A stretch of DNA of 18,479 bases, taken from Stephanodiscus triporus (lineage: Eukaryota > Bacillariophyta > Thalassiosirophyceae > Thalassiosirales > Thalassiosiraceae). Position 1 is the stretch's first letter; each line of letters opens with the position of its first letter. This document shows positions 9,033 to 18,290 of this stretch, piece after piece. A program made the translations under genes and the position numbers. The notes under the pieces were generated by a model. The model saw only the letters and a program-made list of their open reading frames with translations, had not been told where the DNA came from and did not search any database. The stretch spans positions 1-18,479 of the forward strand of contig JALLAZ010000256.1 in the NCBI GenBank assembly GCA_036939755.1. The letters run 5' to 3'.

Positions 9033-10160
9033 ATGATTGGAGCCGCGTCCATGCGAGCCTTTAGCACTATCACGGCGGTAACTGGCGCCAACATTTTCGT
9101 GGTGAAAGAAGCTGATGCATTTCTGCCGCCGACGCCAACCGCAAACATCATCATTCGCCAGGATCATCGTGAAGCCTCGCTCTTCATGGGCAAGACGACG
9201 AAACCATCGATGAGAGAAAGACGGAAAAACAGGGCCAAAAGGCAGCCTGGTTTCCAAATCGATCGGGGGTCACTGAGCGATTTTTCCCCGGTGGATGAAG
9301 TGGTGGTAGCCACGTCTACTACTCTGGATGGAGATAATAGGTTGGGAGTGAAAGATGATGAATCGCAAGAGATCGCGACGAAGGCATCCTCTCTCATAGA
9401 ATCTCAACGCAAGAGTGTCGAATGTTTGGCGTTCATTCGCAAGAGAGTAGAAGAGTCTTTTCCTGTAAATGATGCTGCCAGAGCGATTGTCGACCGTGGA
9501 TACTTTGCATATGACGGATTCCTCTCTTCCGGTGATGATGAGGCATTCGGTGATGAATTGCTATCTCAGATGGTAAATGAATGCTCGGATATGTTATCTA
9601 ACGACAAGCTCACGCGTGATACTACTCGCCTGGTTGATGGAGAGTACGTGGCAAATATCATTGGAGGCGAAGCATACGTTGATTGCCCCCGTCTCACAGA
9701 GTACGTGGTAAGCTTAACTCGACATTTGCCACCACTGCTGAACAATGCATTCGATGATTTGGCCGCTTCAGATATCTCCGAACTAGATGCAACTGCCAGC
9801 ATGGCCACACTGAGAATGTACGATCGCAAAACCATGATGGGCGCCGATACTGATGATTATCACAAAAGCGTCAGACCTTTTGGCGTCATATGTGGCGATA
9901 ATGAAGGAATTGAAAATGATACTCGGCGTCTAACGGCAATGTTATTCCTTTCGTCTAATGATTGGGATGCATCAAGATGTGGAGGCGGAGTAACAGTTGA
10001 AAACGGAGAGCGGTTGACGGCTATTCGGGATAGAATAATAATTCTCAGAAGTGACACTTGCTCTCATTGTCAGGAACCGTGGAATGGAGAGGATAAGGCA
10101 GGGTTGGAGCAGGCAAGCTGTGTAGTTGTGCATTTTGTGAAACGGATAACACCGGTTTAG
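9033..10160 (+). CDS. 2-oxoglutarate/Fe(II)-oxygenase-like protein (prolyl hydroxylase type), active site degenerate
   Basis: A single-exon frame of 375 residues. The N-terminus is mildly hydrophobic and ends in EADAFLPP, which could be a plastid ASAFAP-type cleavage site but is weaker than in the neighbours. Residues 60-130 are basic and low complexity. From about 135 the protein follows the double-stranded beta-helix layout of PHD/EGLN-type hydroxylases: a helix plus RGYFAYDGFLS, then TLRMYDRKTM, YHKSVRPF, RRLTAMLFLSSNDWD, GGGVTVENG and RIIILRSDTCSHCQEPW. Active enzymes bind iron by H-x-D plus a distal His and hold 2-oxoglutarate with a C-terminal Arg or Lys. Here the H-x-D equivalent reads His277-Lys-Ser279, the distal His may be His345, and the last strand (SCVVVHFV) has no obvious Arg. 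Catalysis is therefore doubtful. The assignment rests on pattern order, not on a search. It is convergent with the transporter gene, with a 55-bp gap. Confidence 0.65.
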   Translation: MIGAASMRAFSTITAVTGANIFVVKEADAFLPPTPTANIIIRQDHREASLFMGKTTKPSMRERRKNRAKRQPGFQIDRGSLSDFSPVDEVVVATSTTLDGDNRLGVKDDESQEIATKASSLIESQRKSVECLAFIRKRVEESFPVNDAARAIVDRGYFAYDGFLSSGDDEAFGDELLSQMVNECSDMLSNDKLTRDTTRLVDGEYVANIIGGEAYVDCPRLTEYVVSLTRHLPPLLNNAFDDLAASDISELDATASMATLRMYDRKTMMGADTDDYHKSVRPFGVICGDNEGIENDTRRLTAMLFLSSNDWDASRCGGGVTVENGERLTAIRDRIIILRSDTCSHCQEPWNGEDKAGLEQASCVVVHFVKRITPV

Positions 10161-10215
10161 GCCATAGGTCCAAGATGGGTTCGACTTTTACACGATGCAG
10201 TGCTCAAATGCAAAA

Positions 10216-11714
10216 CTATGTCATTTCAATGGAATGCAATCCCATATTTTGTGTCGGAGATTGGTCTTCTTCTCCTCCTTGCTGCGTGCGGGGCTTTGTT
10301 GCGAAATAGTTCCCTATTCCTAATGAAACACTTCCCAACGCCACAATCGCTGCTAACACTCTATATAACATTCTACCCTCTAAGAACCCACCGATGCAGA
10401 GCCCTGTGCCTTGCCCCAGGCTGATTATCATTGACATGAATCCTTGACCACTTGATTCATACCCCTTTGGAACCCATTCATCAGCGAAAGCGACGCTACT
10501 CGTTACTGCAAAACCAATGGTTACTCCGTGCAACGGTTCAAGGAACAGCACTAGATAAGGGTGTTGTTGAGGAATGAATGAGTATCCAATTACTCGAATG
10601 ATGTATGCAAGACAGCCTAGTTGCAACATTGTCGTGGATCCCAACCGCTCGAGAAAGTCCGGGGCAAAGTGAAACAGTGGGAGCTCAAAAAGCACCGTCA
10701 CAAGAACTGTCAGGCCGCACATCATGGTCGAGCCGCCGAGGAATTCGAAGTAGATGAATATCAGAGTTTCCACTACGGACATCCCAACAGATAATGCGAA
10801 ACATGAACCTATGAATGATGCATTGAAAATTGATCCATTTTGAAATAGAAGTCGCACGAGATCCGAGAAAGCAAGGCGATTGATAGTGTCATATTCATTG
10901 ATCCCATCGTTCTCAAAGCTAGATTTGCTTTTGTACCTCCTCTCATTCTGCGACTGCGTTCTGTCAGCCAACTCGGCACCTTCGTCTTTGTCATTGACCC
11001 CCGCGTATTGGATTGTCGAACTCGATTTAGCATAAATATGGATTGCAATCATACATCCGACAAAGGAGAGCATCGTTGTTCCGTATATGATCCCGAATCC
11101 AAATAGATCAATAAATGGACCCAATGCCACGTGCGAAATCCCCCATGACATCGCGCCGTACAGTCTCTCCTTTCCGAAATGATTCTTGTCCGTGCCCTCT
11201 CGCTCCAATTGCGCCAAGGTCAGACCATCTAAAGCCAGCCCGCATCCGCCCGTGCCCAAGACGAAAAGGATACGTAGGATCAAGTGGTAAGCAAACAGCG
11301 GCAGTGGGAGGTTTGGTCGAGAGTATCCCTCGCGATGTCGCCTGCATTTCTTCCATCGGTCCCTTCGCTCCAATGCGCAGAAGCGTAAAGGCTTCCAAGA
11401 CCATGCAACAATGTTGCGAAGGTGCTAATCAGCAGTCCGAGCGACATGATCCGCAGCCTTCCACCATTATATTTTCCTCCCTCGGATGATGACGCCTCCC
11501 AGGAATCGGCCAGCCCCCCAAGCCAAGGTTTGCACAGGCTGGAAGCTATGAGCTGTACGGCCATTGTAGCGCTGATCATCCAGTTCTCAGTAAACTTCAA
11601 TTGGTGTTCAAGGAAAGTTGCGGTGAATCGTCCACCGGATAATGAATAGAACACGAATGTAGCGAAGTAGAGGACTCGAGGTCGCATCATTGCGCTATTG
11701 TACATGGATTTCAT
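10216..11714 (-). CDS. Major facilitator superfamily transporter (nucleoside/sugar-symporter-like), with a frame change
   Basis: A polytopic membrane protein. The first part (11714 to about 11410) begins MKSMYNSAMMRPRVLYF and carries transmembrane helices 1-3 with KPWLGGLADSW, the MFS motif-A-like loop. The second part, in another frame (about 11341-10216), carries the rest: LFAYHLILRILFVLG, a helix-4-like GLALDGLTLAQLE, RLYGAMSWGISHVALGPFIDL, a charged central loop of about 60 residues, then helices including SVVETLIFIYFEFLG and ASSVAFADEW-like residues (SSVAFADEWVP). The layout resembles the MFS_1-like/MFSD6 group. The two frames can be joined by a 68-bp intron, 11409-11342 (GTTGCA to TGCAG), giving 476 residues; this donor is weak compared with the other introns here. 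A one-base loss in an A-run near 11313 is the alternative. ATG 11714 is the first ATG of the frame. Substrate unknown. Confidence 0.72.
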
Positions 11715-12276
11715 ACACAGGGTTACAATACTCCTATCACCCCGTTCTTCCTGGAAACGTTTAAGTTGCAAATGCTGCGTATGCTGCCACCGCCAGCCGC
11801 TAATGGTAAATAATGGATCTCTCACTATTATTTATTTCTATGACAACGGCAAAGCATTTCAAGTGAGATCGATTGATTGTTTGCGGAAGCCAACCGAGAC
11901 GACCTAAGATTATTAAGAGCTGCGTGAGGGAGGCGTGAGGCATGTGTAGGTAGAGAAGTATAGAGATAGAGAACAATAATACGTACGTATGTACATCATA
12001 GGAGAGGGAGAGATCTGGCGGGAGAGGCAGCGCCTTTTTTCTACTCTGTGCTGGTGGGCCTGATGTGAGAAAAGAGAAGCGTCAATATGATATCCCACGA
12101 ACAGTAAGTAAGGAGCACTACTTCATGTGCTTCTCGATTTTTTCTTCTTCGCAGAGGCTGCCGATGATCCCTTCTTCCCTCCGCCCCCCTTCGCCCCGCC
12201 CGCGGCCCATCCCCAAAATTTGCTCCCGACCTTCAACTCCGTCCCACATCCCGCATAATACTCCTCTAGAGGTAGC
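11715..12276. other. Divergent intergenic region, with a possible 5' UTR intron
   Basis: It separates the transporter start (-) from the gene at 12277 (+). No protein-like frame was recognised. A GTAAGT donor at 12104 and a pyrimidine-rich TTTTTTCTTCTTCGCAG acceptor ending at 12154 would define a 51-bp intron in the 5' leader of the downstream gene. An in-frame TAA at 12256 supports the ATG at 12277 as the true start. The leader (12155-12276) is very C-rich. Confidence 0.4.
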
Positions 12277-12981
12277 ATGACAACATCCAACATCAATGGG
12301 AAGCAAAAAGATAGACTCGCCTACTACGGTGAAGTCATGCTGAATGGAGTAAGTGGTGGTGGGCCGTCAATCCTGGCGAACCAAAAGAAGAAGTCCTACC
12401 GAGCCCGCGGCTGTAGGGGAGGCGCGAGGCGCGGCAGGAGGAACCACACAGTAAACCATGAAAATGAAGAAAATGATCCACGACGTTTGAATGAGATTTT
12501 AGAAGAGAAACCATTCAACATTCATGTACGCGACGGGGGTTTGCAAAATCTCAAAGTCTATGACGCTTCCAACAATCGTTATACTGATGAACATACCAGT
12601 GGCGACGGATCAGACGAATCCAAATCGAATTCTCACGTTCATTGTCAGAAAAAAATGCGGACTCTTCCCATTCTGCCGAATAGTATTGGTTTGAGCATCC
12701 GCCAAGGAGGAGCCAATGGATATACATCAAAAACTTACTCAGAAGCCGAGCTTTTGGGTCAATCACATAATCGCACCAACACTGGCCGCGATCCAACAAC
12801 GAATCTCCCAGGCATAACTTGTAGCATTTCTCCTTGTGGCATGAAAAAGTCAGGTATCTCTGCTATTTCTAGACCTGCTTCCGCTCCGTCTGATGGCAAT
12901 GATGGGAAAACTGCTGTAGGATTCAGCTTCTTTTGCATTTCGCCTTCTTCTTTTTTATCTGGGCGAAGAAAGGCAAAATAA
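12277..12981 (+). CDS. Basic low-complexity hypothetical protein
   Basis: A single frame of 234 residues with no recognised domain. Residues 14-56 form the most conserved-looking block: AYYGEVMLNGVSGGGPSI followed by KKKSYRARGCRGGARRGRR, a strongly basic Arg/Gly/Lys patch. The middle is polar (Asn, Ser, Asp, Gly) and probably disordered. The C-terminus ends with KTAVGFSFFCISPSSFLSGRRK, a hydrophobic-Ser-Pro patch followed by basic residues. I have an impression of similar SYR-x-RGCRGG and GFSFF-x-x-SP-x-SFL blocks in diatom proteins of unknown function, but cannot name a family. The basic patch could bind nucleic acid or act as a nuclear signal (inference). The start is fixed by an upstream in-frame stop at 12256. 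No signal peptide or membrane helix. Confidence 0.6.
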   Translation: MTTSNINGKQKDRLAYYGEVMLNGVSGGGPSILANQKKKSYRARGCRGGARRGRRNHTVNHENEENDPRRLNEILEEKPFNIHVRDGGLQNLKVYDASNNRYTDEHTSGDGSDESKSNSHVHCQKKMRTLPILPNSIGLSIRQGGANGYTSKTYSEAELLGQSHNRTNTGRDPTTNLPGITCSISPCGMKKSGISAISRPASAPSDGNDGKTAVGFSFFCISPSSFLSGRRKAK

Positions 12982-13678
12982 CAGAGGCTTAGCATCTTGT
13001 TTAGGGGATTAGACATACTTGCTTGATGGTAGTAGGACAAACGCCAATCACCAACTTGGAGTCAACTCATAACCACAAAGGGGAATCACATCTCGACACA
13101 AGCCTTGGTTTCAATTAGGAAGATAAAATGTACTAACATTTATCATTTGCTTAATTTTTCATCCTGACTTGATCACGTCATCATGGGAATGAAGAATCAT
13201 TAGCACATCATCAGCGGGAGACGGAGTAGTGAATCCAAGGATCGTCTCTTATCTGGTGTCGAGTATTTGGACGGTCATTAGATCCATTGAGGTCTTCATG
13301 GGGAATTCTAGTCCAACATATTGTCGCACAATGGTGTATTCAGGTAACTAGGGCATAAGAATTGAGTATCAATGAATTCTTTCTCTACATTAATGTCTGT
13401 CGCACTGGTTGCTATCTTTATCGCATCCGTCGTGGCCGTGAAGCTCGTAAAAGACAATTGTTTGAACAAGATGTAGTAAGACACGCGCCAGACATAAAAA
13501 AGAGTTAATTGTGATCAATCATGGTGAATATTACCTTGGAACAATGATCTACCTATCACTTGCATATTTTTCAATTAGGTTAATCTGAGTACATAGGTAT
13601 CCGAATCAAGAATCAAAGTATACAGAAAACAACGCAGACAGAAATCCGTCATTCTGATCTTATTATTTCTGTCGCTTA
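12982..13678. other. Intergenic region, about 700 bp, nothing recognised
   Basis: AT-rich sequence between the 3' ends of two convergent genes, so it should hold two 3' UTRs. No open frame above chance, no tRNA-like B box with a matching A box, no inverted or tandem repeat that I could find. It is longer than the other convergent gaps (55-300 bp), so an unrecognised non-coding gene or an old insertion cannot be excluded. Confidence 0.4.
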
Positions 13679-14383
13679 TTAAAAGGTTAGCGCAAAGGCA
13701 TTTTCCACAAAAATGCATTCATGAACTAACCACAGTCCTTGACGAGGAGGACAACGTTCTTGTTGCATCGTCCTTCAGCGTGTATGGTGGAACGGTTATC
13801 AGGCGGTCGCATTGATTGTACAGTTCGATAATGCAGCTAAATACGATACTTACCAAAGGAATGTACGATTATCACCCTTTGATGGCGTGACTTTTATCAG
13901 CACCGTCTGCATGGCACCTCGAGTCATGGTAGCTGGAATTATCGGACCGACACTTAATACGATGTATTCCTTTGCATTCGCCATTGAACCAAAGGTCGGA
14001 TTGGACGCGAACAAGATAAAATCTTCCACGCTACCCCCCAATGCAGCGCGGCATCTATCGGAGCTGAAATCGAAGCAAACCTCTAAGCCCGAATTTTTCC
14101 TAGGGCTGTCATTTTGTAGCAGAGCATCCATGCAGGTTGTAGCGACGTCTCGGGCGTTCATGTCAGCATGCAGCGTTGTCAATAAAGAATCGTCAGCGAT
14201 GTCGGACGAAATCGACTGCTGCGGATCATTGTCATGTTGTGCGGATAGCCGCGTTGTGATGAATGGATCGCGTGATACACGGCTGGTGTAGGTCACCTGA
14301 AAGGCCAGGCATGCACGTAAAGATGTCACCCAACACAAATAACTACCATATTGAAGGGAAAATCCGACTGCTCTGTGTTTCAT
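13679..14383 (-). CDS. Plastid-targeted protein of an uncharacterised plant/algal family
   Basis: Two exons, 14383-13854 and 13772-13679, are separated by an 81-bp intron (GTAAGT to GAAG) and give 207 residues. The intron is inferred because the frame otherwise stops right after RTFLW, and the splice restores WTMQQERCPPRQGLWLVHE. That ending resembles the W-T-L-x-R-Q-x-x-x-P-P-x-x-G-x-W-x-V tail I associate with a plastid protein family of plants and algae. The N-terminus MKHRAVGFSLQYGSYLCWVTSLRACLAFQ is a signal peptide ending at an ASAFAP-like Phe, followed by a Ser/Thr/Arg transit region. The mature core has DVATTCMDALLQND, SGLEVCFDFSSDRCRAALGGSVEDFILF and an Ile/Val-rich strand, suggesting a small NTF2-like or DUF4864-like alpha+beta fold. 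The function of the family is not known to me. The start is the first ATG; the frame extends upstream only with non-ATG codons. The transposon lies about 330 bp upstream. Confidence 0.75.
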
Positions 14384-14710
14384 CTTGCACGAGGATCGCA
14401 CGGGACTTATTGCCGGGCCTTATCACCTGGCAAGCTCTGGAAACACACTCACGGCCAGGAAGTCGGAGAACACTCCTTTCTACCTCGCCTGTAAGCGAGC
14501 TCTCTGATCTCTCTTTTCTACGAGGAGGGTGATGATTGATGTTTGAGGATGGTTATTACGCGAGAGCGGAAAAAAATGGGAGACGTGTATCTCAAGATTC
14601 TTCATGACTGCTTATCTTACTAATTCCTTATTTCACTACTACAGATTATCGAACAATTGAAATTTTTGTCACGGCTTGAGGGTTTTTTGTAGAATTTGCA
14701 GTAAATCTCG
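14384..14710. other. Intergenic region between the plastid gene and the transposon
   Basis: About 330 bp that should contain the promoter of the gene at 13679-14383. It has a purine-rich run (GCGGAAAAAAATGGGAGACG near 14566-14586) and an AT-rich stretch next to the transposon. No gene recognised. Confidence 0.4.
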
Positions 14711-14764
14711 TCCTGGGGACAAAAATCTTTTTTGGCTGTAGAATTGGTGATTTTGTACCGATTC
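14711..14764 (+). repeat. Left terminal inverted repeat
   Basis: Reverse complement of the right end, with seven mismatches in 54. The best block is AAAATCTTTTTTGGCTGTAG, identical in both ends. It could extend further left, since the matching sequence beyond 18479 is not available. Confidence 0.88.
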
Positions 14765-14767
14765 CAA

Positions 14768-14797
14768 CGTTTCGACTGCGACACCCCCGTTTCGACT
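14768..14797 (+). repeat. Subterminal direct repeat CGTTTCGACT
   Basis: The 10-mer CGTTTCGACT occurs at 14768-14777 and again at 14788-14797, two helical turns apart, just inside the left terminal repeat. This spacing is compatible with paired transposase-binding sites (inference). Confidence 0.6.
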
Positions 14798-15107
14798 CGT
14801 GCCCTCTTACATACCTTTGTTTGCCTCCAGGAGCAGATTTACAGCAGTCTCGACACCTCCCTCCCTCGATCTCGGCACAACGACAGCATCCTCGTCATGC
14901 AGCAGCCGAGTGAGGGGAACGCTGATACAGAAAAATTACATCAAGAGCTCATCCTCCAGTGCTCTCCATAGTCACCATCCCATCCCCACCCATGTGGAAT
15001 AATAATGCCTGTCACACTCCCTCCTGCTGGTCACGGTGGCCCCGGTTGCAAAGGTGGACGCGGTGACCGTACTGGACGGTCCTCTACCAAATCGTGAGCG
15101 CAATCCC

Positions 15108-16955
15108 ATGCTCATTTCAAACTTGAGTAATTCCACCCTCGTGGCGTCATTATCTCCTCTCCCTTTGGCTCCAGAAGAGCCACTCACTGCTTCTGCTCCT
15201 GCTGATGGAACCCTTGCCCAACAATATACCAATGACGTTGCTGCATCCGCCCATGGATCTGCACCTCCACATCATCCAGCCGGTGCCGGCTCCGCCCTCT
15301 TGATTGGATCCTCCACTGCTGCTGCCGCACTCACAAAAGCAGCAATGATGATTAATATTCTCTCCAAGAATGATTCATCCAAGAATAACCAAGCATACTC
15401 CCTTGATGCGATCAAGGGGATGCGGGACCAGATCACTTCCCTTGAGAAACCGATTCTTGCCACTGTCCAGGCAGAAATGCCAGGTTCTTTTTCCGCCATG
15501 ACGAATCTACTGCATCTTCCCAACACGCAAAGGGTTAATAAGTGGGGTCACGCTGAAGCTCTTGTGAAGATTTGGGAGCTCTTCAGGGAGATCTCTACTC
15601 TTGTTGATGGCAGCTTTGTTGGCCACTACACGAGGCATAGCAATGAGCTCAACAATGATCTTGATACCTTTATTGGTATCATGACCAGCGTCGAGCAGCT
15701 TGCAGATGAGGAGCTGGGGAGGAAGATTGATTCGGCACGAAGCGTCAAGTCCATCCCCTTTCCAGTAGGGGAGAAGGAGCGCAAGTACATGTCTCCCGGC
15801 TTGTCAGTGAACAAAGCTGAGTTTCCTCATTGTGCAGCCTGTGGGCATTTTTTCATCAATCATCCCCCCTCAAATGAAACTGCCAAGGTGGAAAACGACA
15901 TTTTGCAGCCGCAGTACCTTGATACCATGAGCAAGATCACAGCATGGATGGCCAATAAAAAGCTTCCCCAGCCGGTGTGTCCAAAAACTGGGAAGCTGTT
16001 GATGAAAATCTCCCCACCAGTGTTGATGAAGAAGCACGTTAGGTGCCACTGCTCACAGCTTCGTTTCAATTGGCGCACGGGGGACAAGTGTCCAAACGAT
16101 TGTAGAGGTTACGAGAAGGGAAAATGCCCCGTCTGCCGGTGCACTTGCTCCCTGTATGTGACTGAAGACCAGTACCGTGAGATTTCCATTCTCGCTAGCA
16201 TGAGCAAGGATGGTGCTGCTGAAATGACTCCAGAAGATGATGCTAGGAAGTTCATTCTTGATTCTCTTGGAGTTGGTGCGATGCAGCGTCAAATTACTGC
16301 GGATACATTTAATAAAATGACAAATGATGGTGACCTAGAGTTGCGACGAGGTGCTGATGGTGGGGTAGCATTCCTGTCAAACGTGGTGAATGCAGGCGGG
16401 CTGGCACAGGAGTTGTTTATTGTCCAAAACCCTCCATTGCAGCAGGCAGTGTCTTTCCTGCGTGATAAGCCGAATCATGTTGCCCATCCACGTGGAAAAA
16501 CATGCATCAATCTCGGAGGCGAGACAGTGGATATGCGTACCTTTGGCAAATCAGCATTGTTGAATGCTGCTGGCAAACGCATCACTAACAACTGCCTCAC
16601 TGGCAATGTTCAATCTACACCATTGGTGTTATCTGTTGATGACAATTCTTCTGGGGAGGAGTCTCTGCAGGTTGTTGGAGTTACTCCAGCATTGCAAGTT
16701 GTTGATCAAGCTGTAGCTGTTGGCAAGCCACTGAAAGCTATTGATCCAGCTCTTGATGGTAAGGTGGATCGAGTGCGAAAGAGGGCAGGCGAACTTGCTT
16801 TTGCTGGTGATGCTCAAGCAATGGAGCTATACAAGCGTTGTGTTCCAGGGTGTGATCTTGTCACCTCCATTTGCCGTGATTTTCCAGAGAAACTCACGCA
16901 GGACATTGTCACTGTGGCTAAGGCCATGATGACTCCACCTGAGAAGACTCGTTGA
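15108..16955 (+). CDS. Transposon accessory protein, cysteine-rich, function unknown
   Basis: From the first ATG of the frame it encodes 615 residues; the open frame continues upstream without an ATG to about 15006. After an Ala/Pro-rich N-terminus comes a helical region (AYSLDAIKGMRDQITSL onward). A metal-binding-type cysteine cluster follows: Cys242-x2-Cys245 in FPHCAACGHFF, a Cys in QPVCPKTGK, then Cys313 and Cys315 (RCHCS), Cys328 and Cys332 (CPNDC), and Cys340, 343, 345 and 347 (CPVCRCTCS). The C-terminus is polar with no clear domain. I recognise no family. Its place between the terminal repeats and its convergence with the transposase say it belongs to the element, perhaps as a DNA-binding or assembly partner (inference). 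An ATG in another frame at 15005 opens a Gly/Arg-rich stretch (VTLPPAGHGGPGCKGGRG) that ends near 15095. This could be the original N-terminus if one frameshift separates the two. Confidence 0.75.
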   Translation: MLISNLSNSTLVASLSPLPLAPEEPLTASAPADGTLAQQYTNDVAASAHGSAPPHHPAGAGSALLIGSSTAAAALTKAAMMINILSKNDSSKNNQAYSLDAIKGMRDQITSLEKPILATVQAEMPGSFSAMTNLLHLPNTQRVNKWGHAEALVKIWELFREISTLVDGSFVGHYTRHSNELNNDLDTFIGIMTSVEQLADEELGRKIDSARSVKSIPFPVGEKERKYMSPGLSVNKAEFPHCAACGHFFINHPPSNETAKVENDILQPQYLDTMSKITAWMANKKLPQPVCPKTGKLLMKISPPVLMKKHVRCHCSQLRFNWRTGDKCPNDCRGYEKGKCPVCRCTCSLYVTEDQYREISILASMSKDGAAEMTPEDDARKFILDSLGVGAMQRQITADTFNKMTNDGDLELRRGADGGVAFLSNVVNAGGLAQELFIVQNPPLQQAVSFLRDKPNHVAHPRGKTCINLGGETVDMRTFGKSALLNAAGKRITNNCLTGNVQSTPLVLSVDDNSSGEESLQVVGVTPALQVVDQAVAVGKPLKAIDPALDGKVDRVRKRAGELAFAGDAQAMELYKRCVPGCDLVTSICRDFPEKLTQDIVTVAKAMMTPPEKTR

Positions 16956-17103
16956 GGTGTAATAAGTTGGATGGCTGAATACAAGACACTTGAAATGTCT
17001 TGTCAGTAGCGGCTGTTCTTACTTTACATGTTGTAACATTCATATTAGTATTCCAATTTTATGCAATCAATATAATATTATGTATCTAAATGTTAGTGTT
17101 TTA

Positions 17104-18229
17104 TTAGTTGTCAGGGAAACCGACATGAAAGAAATACTTCTGAAAGCCCTCCATGTCATTGATTATCTCATCCAATCGATTCGTGAGTTGACCAAGTTTT
17201 GGATCTCATTAAAGAACATGAGGAGATGTGTATGTATTGTATTGAAAACATACTCGATTGGTCCATCAACAGACCAATAGGGAGCGCGAAATAGATAACG
17301 GTGGCCTGCTCCAGTGATCAGGTTAAGAACCATTGGGTTCTTGTGGGAGTTTAAGTTGTCCATCGTGAAACAAATGGAATGCCCAGGGTGGTCGGTTGCC
17401 AACCCAGCAATAACCCTCTGAAAAAAATATAAATACGATAGACATCCGTCCCTCCCTCTTCCTGGGGCCAAACATCATGCCACTCCATGTTGTAATTTCT
17501 GTCGGCCGAGATGGCCATCAAACAATTTACCTTTTTATCGCGGTTGTACTCCCCCTTGAGGTAGCATCGAAGCCACGACACGGTCTTCCCAAAATTGGGA
17601 TTAGTGTCCTCAATTTTAAAGCCCGCCTCATCCACATCAATCATATCCTGTGTCTGAATGTCTGCTCGACCAAGCGGATAGTTCTGATTCCAGAATACAT
17701 ACCTCTTGTGCTTGTTCACAGCCAGGTTTGCTCTCTTACATGTTGTCGATGATGCCTTCCTCCTCAGACCAAGTAAATGCTCCGCATCAATCACTGCAGC
17801 AGGACTAAATGGCACACCCATCGCTGGATCCATATTATACAAAAAAGCCCTAACTTTGTCGATTGTAGCAGAGGGATTGACCACACGAAACATTGCAAGA
17901 TACACAAACGATTGTCCCCTCACCATCCTCTCTGCCTCGTGATTCCCTGACTTTAGTTTGGCACGACAGTGCCCAAGCTCGTTATACTTATTGATGTAAC
18001 TCCTGCACGATGAGAGTGATGGATAAGCGTGCACAGCGCGAAGATTATTAAGCTCTTCGGTATCCAACGGAATACCAAGCTGGTAACGCATAATGACATC
18101 CAGTCGGAAATCGTCGGAATACGGGTTACCCGCATGGCTTGGATGTTTCTTCTCCCCTGCAAATGTTCCTCGCGGCGCAGGAAGTAGGGGGAGATAGGGA
18201 AGCTGAGGGGGGGCGTTAATATTTGCCAT
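17104..18229 (-). pseudogene. IS630/Tc1-like DDE transposase, broken by two frameshifts
   Basis: Read with two frame changes, the gene encodes about 375 residues. The N-terminal part (about 35-160) has helix-turn-helix-like helices (SDDFRLDVIMRYQLGIPLD, YPSLSSCRSYINKYNELG). The catalytic core has MIDVDEAGF (Asp200, the D-E-x-G-F pattern), ICFTMDNLNSHKNP (second Asp) and APYWSVDGPIEYVFNTI (Glu). The second Asp and the Glu have 34 residues between them, hence DD34E, as in Tc1-type enzymes; such enzymes cut and rejoin the element ends. The first frame change is at the A-run 17421-17427 (T-run in the gene), between GGTDVYR and QRVIAGL. The second is at the T-run 17197-17200, between FFNEIQ and GQLTNRLDE. 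After both, the frame runs to FFHVGFPDN and a stop at 17104. Each is explained by one missing base in a homopolymer, so decay or assembly error are both possible. The ATG at 18229 is the first of the frame. Confidence 0.85.
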
Positions 18230-18290
18230 TGCAGATGAGGGGGCAGGTGGCTGATTGTTACAATGTCAGCATTGGCGGTGGTCTGCGGCA

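Noticed and set aside
10175..10200. tRNA-like GGTTCGA box
   Set aside because: No A box or cloverleaf pairing could be found around it.
12065..12280. 71-codon frame whose stop overlaps the ATG of the 12277 gene, as a possible upstream regulatory ORF
   Set aside because: It runs through a likely leader intron; once spliced the frame changes, so the overlap is probably accidental.
17411..17436. 26-bp GT-CAG micro-intron in the transposase
   Set aside because: It keeps the frame but would remove residues (VYRIYIFFQ) that fit the family; introns elsewhere here are mostly 78-86 bp. A one-base indel is the simpler reading.
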